From: JAODBQ01 sp038213195 | GTDB taxonomy: Bacteria > Actinomycetota > Acidimicrobiia > Acidimicrobiales > Ilumatobacteraceae | Assembly (NCBI GenBank): GCA_038213195.1 | Contig: JBBQTN010000315.1 | Span: forward strand, 1 to 5,486 | DNA: 5,486 bases | Direction: 5' to 3' | In this document: in pieces, positions 1 to 5,486 of the stretch | Position numbering within the stretch: the stretch's first letter is position 1 | Layout: every line of letters starts with the position of its first letter | Made by a program: the position numbers and the translations under genes | The notes under the pieces: generated by a model | The model's input: the letters and a program-made list of their open reading frames with translations, nothing else | Told to the model about the DNA's origin: nothing | Database searches by the model: none

Positions 1-595
1 AAGGGTTGGCGATCAGTTCGTTGCTCTGCTCGCTCGAGATCTTGAGGACCCGGAACAGGTCGTCGGGGACGCCGGCGTCGTGGTAGAGCTGCTCCAGGGC
101 AAGCGCAGAGCCCCACACCGTGTGGGCATGCTTGAGCAGCACACCATTGCCGGCCACGAGCTGGGGGATGCTGTATCGAATCGCTTGGTAGGCCGGGAAG
201 TTGAACGGTTGGATGCCGAAGATGATCCCGACCGGCCGATAGGAGACGATGGCCCGCCCGCCATCGAGCTGTCGTTCTTCGTCCGCCAATTCCTCCGCGG
301 CGTTGGCTGCGGTCCAATCGCAGATCTCCGCACACAGCTGCACTTCGCTCTCGCCATGAGCGAGGACCTTGCCCATCTCGTCGGTCATGATCTTCGCAAG
401 TTCGCTCGAGCGTTCGCGGAGCAACGAACCGATCTCTCGCACGACAGCGGCCCGCTCGCTCAGCGGACGACGGCGCCAAACTCCGAACGCAGCATGGGCG
501 GCGTCGACGATCTCCCCGACCTCGGCGACCGTGTGATCCTGGTACGTCGCAAGGTCGTCGCCTGTGGTGGGGTTGACGGTAGTGGTCGTGGTCAT
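1..595 (-). CDS. Aldehyde dehydrogenase, succinate-semialdehyde dehydrogenase-like (N-terminal part, gene cut by window edge)
   Basis: This is the first 198 residues of an ALDH-superfamily enzyme, which oxidises an aldehyde to the acid with NAD(P)+ in the cytoplasm. Seen: residues 1-18 are Thr-rich followed by the typical VNPTTG opening; EMGK lies at about 73-76; the segment GIIFGIQPFNFP ends at 134, with N132 matching the family oxyanion-hole Asn; VLLKHAH at 152-158 gives K155, the usual cofactor-binding Lys. The KHA form and the CDW segment near residues 92-94 resemble Sad/GabD-type succinate-semialdehyde dehydrogenases, so that substrate is favoured but not proven. The more common PWNFP motif reads PFNFP here. 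The catalytic Cys and general-base Glu lie in the missing C-terminal part (the family is usually 450-490 residues). The ATG start is supported by AGGGAG five bases upstream. No partner gene of GABA metabolism is visible. Confidence 0.93.
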   Translation of the reverse strand, partial: MTTTTTVNPTTGDDLATYQDHTVAEVGEIVDAAHAAFGVWRRRPLSERAAVVREIGSLLRERSSELAKIMTDEMGKVLAHGESEVQLCAEICDWTAANAAEELADEERQLDGGRAIVSYRPVGIIFGIQPFNFPAYQAIRYSIPQLVAGNGVLLKHAHTVWGSALALEQLYHDAGVPDDLFRVLKISSEQSNELIANP

Positions 596-882
596 CTGAT
601 CTCCCTGCGCAGCGGAACTGCTGGGCGCCCGCCGACGAGCGGCGCACGCGACGGCAATCCGAGACCGGCGCTCGATTCGCCGCACGGGGCTATCCATTCC
701 CTCCGGGCCCCGAAGTTAGAACGCCGGTTTGATCAGGCCGCCCCGCCGACCCCAGCCGAGGTCCCCACCAAGGCCTGGATCAGCGAACCATCCACCCGAT
801 CCGCCTGAAAACCCAGCACCCAGCAATCAGTTGTCGACAGGTTCCAAAGGAGGCACGGCGCCGTGTTCGACAGTCGTTCGGA
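596..882. other. Intergenic gap between the beta-helix gene and the aldehyde dehydrogenase gene
   Basis: The 287 bases lie downstream of the beta-helix stop and upstream of the aldehyde dehydrogenase start, both on the minus strand. Apart from the ribosome-binding site I see no gene. A 12-base perfect palindrome, CACGGCGCCGTG at 854-865, sits 18 bases beyond the beta-helix stop, but the stem has no real loop and no T tract follows, so it is at best a weak terminator candidate. A TAACTT hexamer (TAnnnT type) occurs on the minus strand near 714-719 but has no convincing -35 partner. Confidence 0.5.
601..606 (-). promoter_or_regulatory. Ribosome-binding site of the aldehyde dehydrogenase gene
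   Basis: Read on the minus strand this is AGGGAG, five bases before the ATG at 595-593. It is a good Shine-Dalgarno match and fixes the start, because the protein then begins with the short Thr-rich stretch and VNPTTG expected at an ALDH N-terminus. Confidence 0.7.
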
Positions 883-2394
883 TCACCCGGTAAAGGCCGG
901 CGCCGTCTCGACTGGTGCGGGAGCGGTCGCCGGCGGCGGCGGCGGCGAGGACACCACGACTTCCGTGGCGCCGATGTCGCACCCCAGTCCCTGGGGTCGC
1001 GTGATCCCACGCTCGTCGGTGGTGATTCCTGTCGCCGTGCTCGCCTGGCAGCTCGCGGTCGGAACGCCGTCGATCAGAACGCTGCCGGTTTGAGGGAGCT
1101 GCGTCGGACCGGGTCCGCCGTTGCCGGCGAGCGAGCCAAGTTTCAGGTTCTCTCCCACGACATCGTGGGTCGACGCGGAGAACCCACACGAAGCGGCCGC
1201 GTCGTCCGCGGCGTTGTAGCCCGTCGAGACGAACGCTGCGTTGGTCGGGTAGAGCACACATGAACTGCCGCCCACGGGGTCGCCAACCGCGGTCGCATAG
1301 AACGAGACCGTGCCGCCAGCGTTGAGGTACTGCGCAGCCGCGAACGTCGACACGCCAGGCGCATCGGCCGTGTTGTTGTCCAAGGTCACGTACGTGAGCG
1401 ACTCGGAGCCGCCCAGGTTGGCAATGCCACCGCTGACAAAGACGGTTGCCGCCTGGCTGACAGCGCTTGCGTCAGCGTGGCGTCCCGACGATCTGCTCGC
1501 AGCAGTCCCGTTGGTGGCGGGTAGGAGCGTTGCGGAATTGCCGCTGATGGTCGAGTTCGTCGTGGTCGCTGGCCCACCTTCGTTATCGATCGCCCCTCCG
1601 ACGACCGATCCACCGGTGGCCGAGTTCCCCGTAATCGACGATTTGACGACCGTGACCGACTTCCCGTTATTGAAGATGCCGCCAGCGACATCACCCTTCT
1701 GTCCGTCGGTCCCCGCGTTCCCCACAATCGCCGAGTTCATGACCGTCACCGTGCCCGAACCTGAATCGCCGCCCTCACTGGTCACACCACCGGCGATCGC
1801 AACTCCGTTGGCTGTGTTATCGGGGCCAATGACACAACCAGAGATCGTCGTCGGATCCGCAGTGTTCGAATACACCGCACCGGCTCCGGTGCTTTCAACG
1901 GTGGTGTGGTTGTGGGAAATCACACAGTTCGAGAGGCGCAGCGCGCCCTGGCCATCGGCGACGACCGCAGCCAGCCCATCAGCACCCGTCGGCGCAGAGT
2001 TCGTGATGGTCACGCCGTCGATCGACAGGTCACCCGTCGAGCCGACCTGACGGACGATCACTCCCGACGTGCTTCCCCCTCCGTCGATCGTGACGCCGTT
2101 GCCCTTCAAGGTCACCGCGCCTCCCCACGTCGCCGGCTTGACCGCTCCGGTCGCTAGCGTGATCGTCCCCAACCCGGCCTGCACATCGATCTCGCCCCCG
2201 GATGCCGCCGCGGCCGTGAACGCATCGCGCAGGGAGTTCGCCCCGCTATCGGCAGTGCTGGTGACGTTGAACACGGTCACCGCACCCGACGGCGTCGACG
2301 CCGTAACAAGCCAAGCAGCGCCTCCCGAAAGCCCCAGTGCCAGCGCCAAGCCGGAAACCAGCTGCCGCTTCACGAATCCAACTCGTCCAGGCAT
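883..2394 (-). CDS. Secreted right-handed parallel beta-helix protein with choice-of-anchor-Q-like C-terminal domain
   Basis: This is a 503-residue exported protein of unknown specific function. Residues 1-38 form a signal peptide: basic MPGRVGFVKR, a hydrophobic core at about 12-30, and likely cleavage near STPSGA-VTV. Residues 41-62 (FNVTSTADSGANSLRDAFTA) match the SLR(E/D)A motif that opens many bacterial polymorphic-outer-membrane-like beta-helix proteins. About 75-370 is a Gly/Asn/Ser/Thr-rich solenoid with repeated rungs such as NSAIVGNAGT (220-229), KSSITGNSAT (251-260) and NSTISGNSAT (280-289). Residues 410-480 resemble the choice-of-anchor Q C-terminal domain: LAGNGGPGPTQLPQTGS, IDG, TDERGITRPQG and CDIGATE. 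A proline-rich linker (484-500) leads to a terminal FTG. Cysteines at 157, 187, 379, 403, 449 and 472 could pair after export. GGAG five bases before the ATG at 2394 supports this start over the in-frame GTG at codon 8. No catalytic residues are recognisable, so adhesin, envelope structure or glycan binding are all possible. Confidence 0.9.
   Translation of the reverse strand: MPGRVGFVKRQLVSGLALALGLSGGAAWLVTASTPSGAVTVFNVTSTADSGANSLRDAFTAAAASGGEIDVQAGLGTITLATGAVKPATWGGAVTLKGNGVTIDGGGSTSGVIVRQVGSTGDLSIDGVTITNSAPTGADGLAAVVADGQGALRLSNCVISHNHTTVESTGAGAVYSNTADPTTISGCVIGPDNTANGVAIAGGVTSEGGDSGSGTVTVMNSAIVGNAGTDGQKGDVAGGIFNNGKSVTVVKSSITGNSATGGSVVGGAIDNEGGPATTTNSTISGNSATLLPATNGTAASRSSGRHADASAVSQAATVFVSGGIANLGGSESLTYVTLDNNTADAPGVSTFAAAQYLNAGGTVSFYATAVGDPVGGSSCVLYPTNAAFVSTGYNAADDAAASCGFSASTHDVVGENLKLGSLAGNGGPGPTQLPQTGSVLIDGVPTASCQASTATGITTDERGITRPQGLGCDIGATEVVVSSPPPPPATAPAPVETAPAFTG
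931..947. repeat. CGG trinucleotide microsatellite encoding five prolines
   Basis: There are five tandem CGG units plus two bases inside the beta-helix gene. On the coding (minus) strand they give five consecutive CCG proline codons at residues 484-488, in the linker before the FTG tail. Such a tract could vary in length by slippage without changing frame, and five prolines would be expected to stall ribosomes unless elongation factor P acts. Confidence 0.75.
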
Positions 2395-2399
2395 GACCG

Positions 2400-2403
2400 C
2401 TCC
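2400..2403 (-). promoter_or_regulatory. Ribosome-binding site of the beta-helix gene
   Basis: GGAG on the minus strand lies five bases before the ATG at 2394-2392. No comparable site precedes the alternative in-frame GTG at 2373-2371, so it decides the start in favour of the 503-residue form. Confidence 0.6.
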
Positions 2404-2411
2404 AGTTCCGG

Positions 2412-2444
2412 CGCATACGAACGCCCCTTACACCCGAATGACAA
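2412..2444 (-). promoter_or_regulatory. Possible weak promoter of the beta-helix gene
   Basis: On the minus strand TTGTCA (2444-2439) is a near-consensus -35, preceded by a T-rich patch that stands out from the GC-rich surroundings. The best downstream -10-like hexamer, TATGCG at 2417-2412, is 21 bases away, longer than the usual 16-18. At 18 bases the hexamer is only TCGTAT. The position, just upstream of the start codon, is right for a promoter, but the -10 assignment is a guess. Confidence 0.25.
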
Positions 2445-2850
2445 AGAAAACGTAGCGCAGCGGCCGGGCCAACGCCTTGGATCGGCCCTGGCTCATGCCT
2501 GAAGAGCGTGCCCCGGCCCCCTCATGCTCGTTCCACCGGTTGGCTTCGTGGGTGCAGGTGCCGGAAACGTCGACGGGATCTCCCGACGCGTCGTGATGAT
2601 CACCGGTCTGTTGGCGCGTCCTCACCACACTGGCTCGAATGCTCCCCCGGCCCCGGCGCGCCGACTTTGTCGAAACCGTATTGCGAGCCGACGATCCTCG
2701 TCGGGCTCATCCACCATTACTGCTCGGCCGCCTGGCCACGGCCATGGGTTCCGAACCTTCGAGCACTGCCGGCTCCGCGTTGAGCGAGGATCCCGGAGCG
2801 ATGGGCGGGCCGCCAGATGCCGTCCACGCATCCGATCCGGGCTCGGTTCG

Positions 2851-3927
2851 TCAGGTGCGCGTCTGGAGGATGTGGAGAAGAGTCCGGTCGGCGCGGTTCA
2901 GGTGGCCTGCCGCGCGCGTGGTGCGCCAGGCATCGGCCAGTGCCCCGTCCCGGTAGGTGTCCAGGACCACCGGGTGAACGTAGGACTGGCGACACACGGC
3001 CCGGGTGTTGCCGAGCTGTTCGGCCGCGACATCGATAGCAGCGACGATCCGTTGATCGGCTTCCGCGTCGGTGTCGGGGAGGTCGGCCTCGGCCAGGGTC
3101 CGAGTGACGACCGTGCTGGCCCCCCAGGTGCGAAACACCTTGGCGGTCGTGTCGGGACCGACGGTGGTGTGCAAGTAGTCGTTGACGTCGCTGGACGAGA
3201 CGCTGGCGATCTGACCGTTGTCCTCCCGGTAGCTGAACAAATCCTGGCCGTTGAGCTCATGGCACTTGCGCACGAGGCGGGCCAGCTTCGCGTCCTCGAC
3301 GGTGACGTCGTGTTCGATCCCGCTCTTGCCGACGAATCGCAGGGTGAAGGCCTTCCGGCCGACATCTTCGACGTGTTCCTGGCGCAGTGTCGTGAGACCG
3401 AAGCTCTCGTTGGTGGTCGCGTACTCCTCGTTGCCGACCCGGATGAGGGTGTCGTCGAGTAGGCGGACGATGGCGGCGAGCACTTGGTCACGGCCGTTGC
3501 CGGGCCGGGCGAGATCGGCTTCGATCTGGGACCGAAGGTCGTCGAGGGCCTCGCCGAAGTGGACGAGCCTCGAGAACTTGTTCGCGTCGCGGACCTCGCG
3601 CCACGTGTCGTGGTACCGGTACTGCTTGCGGCCTTTGGCGTCCCTGCCCGTGGCCTGGAGATGGCCGTTGGTGTAGGGGCAGATCCACACGTCGATCCAC
3701 GCCGGGGGGATCGCCAGCTGGGTGACGCGCGCCTTGACCGACGCAGAGACCCGATGCCCGTCGGGGGCCCGGTAGGCGAATCCCTTGCCGGCCCGACGCC
3801 GACGGATGCCCGGCTCGGCGTCGCTCACATATCGCAGGCCAGCCTCCTGGGCGACCACCTCGCTGACCGCCGAGGCGAGCGGCTGCTCGGTGTCAGCGGT
3901 CGCCATGGGGCCCGGGCCGACCAACAC
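2851..3927 (-). CDS. Type IB DNA topoisomerase (bacterial, poxvirus-like)
   Basis: This enzyme relaxes supercoiled DNA by forming a transient 3'-phosphotyrosine nick, without ATP or a metal requirement. The 358 residues fit the bacterial TopIB family. N-terminal DNA-binding domain, about 30-120: AGLRYVSDAEPGIRRRRAGKGF, IPPAWIDVWICP, GHLQATGRDAKGRKQYRYH. Catalytic domain from about 145: R163 in LIRVGNEEY, K201 in FVGKSG, R266 in FRTWGA, N307 in LGNTRAVCRQSY and the nucleophile Y316. In vaccinia topoisomerase the fourth position is His; Asn there is, as I recall, the usual bacterial form (as in the Deinococcus enzyme), so the active site is judged intact. The start is uncertain: GTG at 3927 gives the longest frame, while ATG at 3906 would give 351 residues. 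Neither has a Shine-Dalgarno site, and conserved sequence begins only near residue 29. The gene is divergent from the glycosyltransferase and about 460 bases from the next minus-strand gene, so it is probably transcribed alone. Confidence 0.95.
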   Translation of the reverse strand: MLVGPGPMATADTEQPLASAVSEVVAQEAGLRYVSDAEPGIRRRRAGKGFAYRAPDGHRVSASVKARVTQLAIPPAWIDVWICPYTNGHLQATGRDAKGRKQYRYHDTWREVRDANKFSRLVHFGEALDDLRSQIEADLARPGNGRDQVLAAIVRLLDDTLIRVGNEEYATTNESFGLTTLRQEHVEDVGRKAFTLRFVGKSGIEHDVTVEDAKLARLVRKCHELNGQDLFSYREDNGQIASVSSSDVNDYLHTTVGPDTTAKVFRTWGASTVVTRTLAEADLPDTDAEADQRIVAAIDVAAEQLGNTRAVCRQSYVHPVVLDTYRDGALADAWRTTRAAGHLNRADRTLLHILQTRT

Positions 3928-3995
3928 AGCAGCATCGTGGGCCGCGAGGCAGCCAGGCGTCCGCAGGTACCAGTCCGGACTCGTGCATGGGAAGT

Positions 3996-4081
3996 CCCTT
4001 CGTGGGGGCGGGCTCTACCAGATAGAGAATGCCCATTGTCTACCCACAATGGCGATTGACGAACGAGAACCCCTTCGTGGG
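3996..4081. repeat. Direct repeat CCCTTCGTGGG, two copies 75 bases apart
   Basis: Exact 11-base copies lie at 3996-4006 and 4071-4081, each preceded within one or two bases by GAA. They flank the inverted repeat at 4033-4052 in the divergent intergenic region. A nine-base version (CTTCGTGGG) recurs at 2544-2552 in the other large gap. Each unit has CCC and GGG ends around TTCGT, so it could be a small hairpin or a protein-binding half-site. Confidence 0.5.
4033..4052. promoter_or_regulatory. Inverted repeat CCATTGT-N6-ACAATGG, possible operator between topoisomerase and glycosyltransferase genes
   Basis: The arms are perfect 7-base inverted repeats at 4033-4039 and 4046-4052 with a CTACCC spacer. 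The 20-base footprint is typical of a dimeric regulator. On the minus strand the right arm overlaps TTGTGG (4049-4044), which lies 17 bases before TCTATC (4026-4021), a poor but correctly spaced promoter-like pair for the topoisomerase gene. No regulator gene is in the window. It could also be a chance hairpin, as no T tract follows. Confidence 0.4.
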
Positions 4082-4106
4082 ATACCGCCGCGTACAGAGC
4101 GACAAC

Positions 4107-4138
4107 TTGTGATGCGGCCCCTGCGCAACACCTAGGCT
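4107..4138 (+). promoter_or_regulatory. Likely promoter of the glycosyltransferase gene, possibly giving a leaderless mRNA
   Basis: TAGGCT at 4133-4138 fits the actinobacterial -10 pattern TAnnnT and ends five bases before the ATG at 4144. Transcription would then start at or next to the A of the start codon, as in leaderless actinobacterial mRNAs. TTGTGA at 4107-4112 is a possible -35, though 20 bases away is long. The lack of a good Shine-Dalgarno site before this ATG supports the reading; AGG at 4134-4136 is the only weak alternative. Confidence 0.5.
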
Positions 4139-4143
4139 CAGGC

Positions 4144-5486
4144 ATGGAAAAGGGCAGCGTGGTGATGGGTCTGCTCTTCTACCCGCGAGGCGGTTCGGCC
4201 TACGTGGTTCGCTACCTGAGCCCCGCGCTCGAGCGGGCCGGCTGGTCCGTGGCGCTCGCGACCGGGTCGCTGGGCAGTCCAGGTTCCGAGACATACGCTC
4301 CGACGTTCTTCGAAGGGCTCGACGTTCGGATCGTCGACTACTCCGACGCCGCCCGCGCCTACGCCGAGGGCGGTGATGCGATCGCGGCATGCCCGCCGAT
4401 GCAACCGTCCTACGAAGATCGCCCGGGCGCCCCGGACGTGGTCCTCGCATCTGTCCGTCCCGACCAGGCGGCGCATCTGGCCGACGCGTGGCGGGCACCA
4501 CTTCGTGAGGCCGGCGCCGGGTCCGCCACGGTCCTGCACCTGCATCACCTCACTCCGCAGCTCGATGCCGCTCACCAGGGCTGGCCCGAAGTACCGGTCG
4601 TGGTGCACCTGCACGGTACCGAGCTGAAGTTGATCGAAAGCGTCGCCGATCGGGTGGTGATCGCTGCCCACCTGGGCGAGACGTTGGCCACCATGACCAC
4701 GGCGGTCGCGGAGCGGGCTGGATCAGGTGACGATCTCGACCGAGCGCAACTCGACATCCTGCACACCACGCGCTGGGCATCGTGGCGACACGGAGAGTTC
4801 TGGGCAGCTCGGCTCCTGGCGCAGGCCCGGCTCGCCGACCACCTCATCACGGTCTCACCCCAGAATCGGGGGACCGTCATCGATCTGCTGGGGGTGGCAT
4901 CGGCCGATGTCACCGCGATCCCGAACGGCGTCGAGGTCGAGCGGTTCACGCCTCGTCAACACACTCCGTCGTCGCGGCGAGCCACCTTCCGGAGAGCCTT
5001 GGTGGATGATCCCCAAGGGTGGACCGAGAGCGGACCGCCGGGGAGCCTGAGGTACACCGAAGCCGACCTGGACCGTCTGCTCGGTCCTGACGGTGACGCA
5101 ACGATCCTGATCTACGTCGGCCGCTTCCTCAACTTCAAGCGGGTACCAGCGTTGGTGCGGGCGTTCGCGGCCGCACGGGAACGGTTCACCCGCCCCGGAT
5201 CACTGGTGATCTGGGGCGGACACCCTGGCGAGTGGGAGGGCGAACACCCGGTCACCGTCGCCGAGCGGCTGGGATCCAAGGACATCTACTTCACCGGCTG
5301 GCGGGGCCATGATGACCTACCGGCAGGCCTGGCGGCGTGCAACGCGCTGGTGGTTCCATCGGTCGACGATCCGTTCCCGCAGGTTCCGCTCGAGGCAATG
5401 GCTGTGGGGCTGCCGGTTCTCGCGTGTCGCAGTGGCGGGCTGATTTCAATGGTCAACGTGGATCCGACGCGACCGACCGGATGGTT
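4144..5486 (+). CDS. Glycosyltransferase family 4 (GT-B fold), 3' end beyond the window
   Basis: This is the first 447 residues of a GT4 enzyme, which transfers a sugar from a nucleotide-sugar donor to a glycan, lipid or small-molecule acceptor with retention of configuration; donor and acceptor cannot be told. N-terminal acceptor-side domain: VVMGLLFYPRGGSAYVVRYL (6-25) with the Gly-rich loop, and HLHGTE (155-160). Linking region: HLITVSPQNRG (233-243) and IPNGVEVERFTP (259-270), then a long insert (about 271-318, including QGW and LRYTEADLDRL) that I recall from a group of actinobacterial GT4 proteins. C-terminal donor domain: YVGRFLNFKR (324-333), IWGGHPGEWEGEHP (356-369), FTGW (383-386), and the donor-site motif in PSVDDPFPQVPLEAMAVGLP (405-424). 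That motif is D409-x7-E417 rather than the usual E-x7-E. No signal peptide or membrane segment is seen, so it is probably cytoplasmic. ATG 4144 is chosen because of the -10 element just upstream; ATG 4165 (codon 8) is possible. The remaining C-terminal helix is missing. Confidence 0.92.
   Translation, partial: MEKGSVVMGLLFYPRGGSAYVVRYLSPALERAGWSVALATGSLGSPGSETYAPTFFEGLDVRIVDYSDAARAYAEGGDAIAACPPMQPSYEDRPGAPDVVLASVRPDQAAHLADAWRAPLREAGAGSATVLHLHHLTPQLDAAHQGWPEVPVVVHLHGTELKLIESVADRVVIAAHLGETLATMTTAVAERAGSGDDLDRAQLDILHTTRWASWRHGEFWAARLLAQARLADHLITVSPQNRGTVIDLLGVASADVTAIPNGVEVERFTPRQHTPSSRRATFRRALVDDPQGWTESGPPGSLRYTEADLDRLLGPDGDATILIYVGRFLNFKRVPALVRAFAAARERFTRPGSLVIWGGHPGEWEGEHPVTVAERLGSKDIYFTGWRGHDDLPAGLAACNALVVPSVDDPFPQVPLEAMAVGLPVLACRSGGLISMVNVDPTRPTGW

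Larger units (their letters stand above)
2395..2850. other. 456-base gap between the topoisomerase and beta-helix genes
   Basis: It holds the ribosome-binding site and possible promoter of the beta-helix gene at its left end. The rest shows no recognisable gene or RNA: the open frames crossing it are rich in Arg, Pro and Gly, match no family I know, and mostly run into the antisense of the topoisomerase. Small structures seen are an inverted repeat TGGCC-AC-GGCCA at 2733-2744, GGTTC-C-GAACC at 2747-2757, and GAGCGTG/CATGCTC (one G-U pair, 12-base loop) at 2504-2529. None is followed by a T tract, so none is called a terminator. Confidence 0.5.

Noticed and set aside
80..808. Plus-strand open frame of 242 codons
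   Set aside because: It lies antisense to the clearly recognisable aldehyde dehydrogenase, and its product is rich in Arg, Gly, Asp and Pro with no known motif. In GC-rich DNA long antisense frames are common.
854..865. Palindrome CACGGCGCCGTG as terminator of the beta-helix gene
   Set aside because: A perfect palindrome without a loop gives only a four-pair stem with a tetraloop, and no T tract follows on the minus strand.
1310..2050. Plus-strand open frame of 246 codons opposite the beta-helix gene
   Set aside because: It is the antisense mirror of the repetitive beta-helix coding sequence; the low-complexity Pro/Val/Thr/Ser product follows from the codons on the other strand.
2504..2529. 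Possible hairpin GAGCGTG / CATGCTC as a leader structure or terminator
   Set aside because: Seven pairs including one G-U with a 12-base C-rich loop is not stable enough to stand out in GC-rich DNA, and no T tract follows.
2428..2628. Minus-strand 66-codon frame in the gap upstream of the beta-helix gene
   Set aside because: It has no Shine-Dalgarno site, no familiar motif and an unremarkable composition, and its end overlaps the probable promoter of the beta-helix gene.
2524..3462. Plus-strand open frame of 312 codons across the gap and the topoisomerase
   Set aside because: Most of it is antisense to the conserved topoisomerase catalytic domain. The part in the gap has no recognisable motif and no good ribosome-binding site.
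4138..4671. Minus-strand open frame of 177 codons opposite the glycosyltransferase
   Set aside because: The plus-strand frame carries clear GT4 motifs throughout this stretch, so the minus frame is a shadow.

Overview
The window is GC-rich (about two thirds G+C by eye), with strong G/C bias in third codon positions and a GTG start candidate. It looks like a chromosomal segment of a high-GC actinobacterium. The class Acidimicrobiia is a guess, based on recalled similarity of the secreted protein (choice-of-anchor Q type, ending in FTG) and of the glycosyltransferase. No mobile element, CRISPR array, tRNA or rRNA was seen.

Layout. (1) 1-595, minus strand: the N-terminal 198 residues of an NAD(P)-dependent aldehyde dehydrogenase, most like succinate-semialdehyde dehydrogenases. 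It runs off the left edge. (2) 596-882: a 287-base gap that holds the aldehyde dehydrogenase ribosome-binding site and little else. (3) 883-2394, minus strand: a 503-residue exported parallel beta-helix protein with a signal peptide, an N-terminal SLR(D/E)A-type motif, repeated N-S-x-I-x-G-N rungs, a C-terminal choice-of-anchor-Q-like domain, and a proline-rich tail ending exactly in FTG. (4) 2395-2850: a 456-base gap with a ribosome-binding site and a weak promoter, otherwise unexplained. (5) 2851-3927, minus strand: a complete bacterial (poxvirus-like) type IB DNA topoisomerase with all five active-site positions. (6) 3928-4143: a divergent intergenic region with a perfect 7+7 inverted repeat, an exact 11-base direct repeat, and a TAnnnT -10 element five bases before the next start codon. 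(7) 4144-5486, plus strand: the N-terminal 447 residues of a GT4-family glycosyltransferase (GT-B fold), cut by the right edge.

The genes do not form an obvious pathway. The three minus-strand genes are separated by gaps of about 290 and 460 bases, so they are probably separate transcription units, and the glycosyltransferase is divergent. Two of the four genes bear on the cell surface or exterior (the exported beta-helix protein and a glycosyltransferase of the kind that builds surface glycans or glycoconjugates), but a shared function cannot be shown from this window. I did not find a convincing new multi-gene system. The items most worth a second look are the repeat-rich divergent promoter region and the FTG carboxy terminus of the beta-helix protein.
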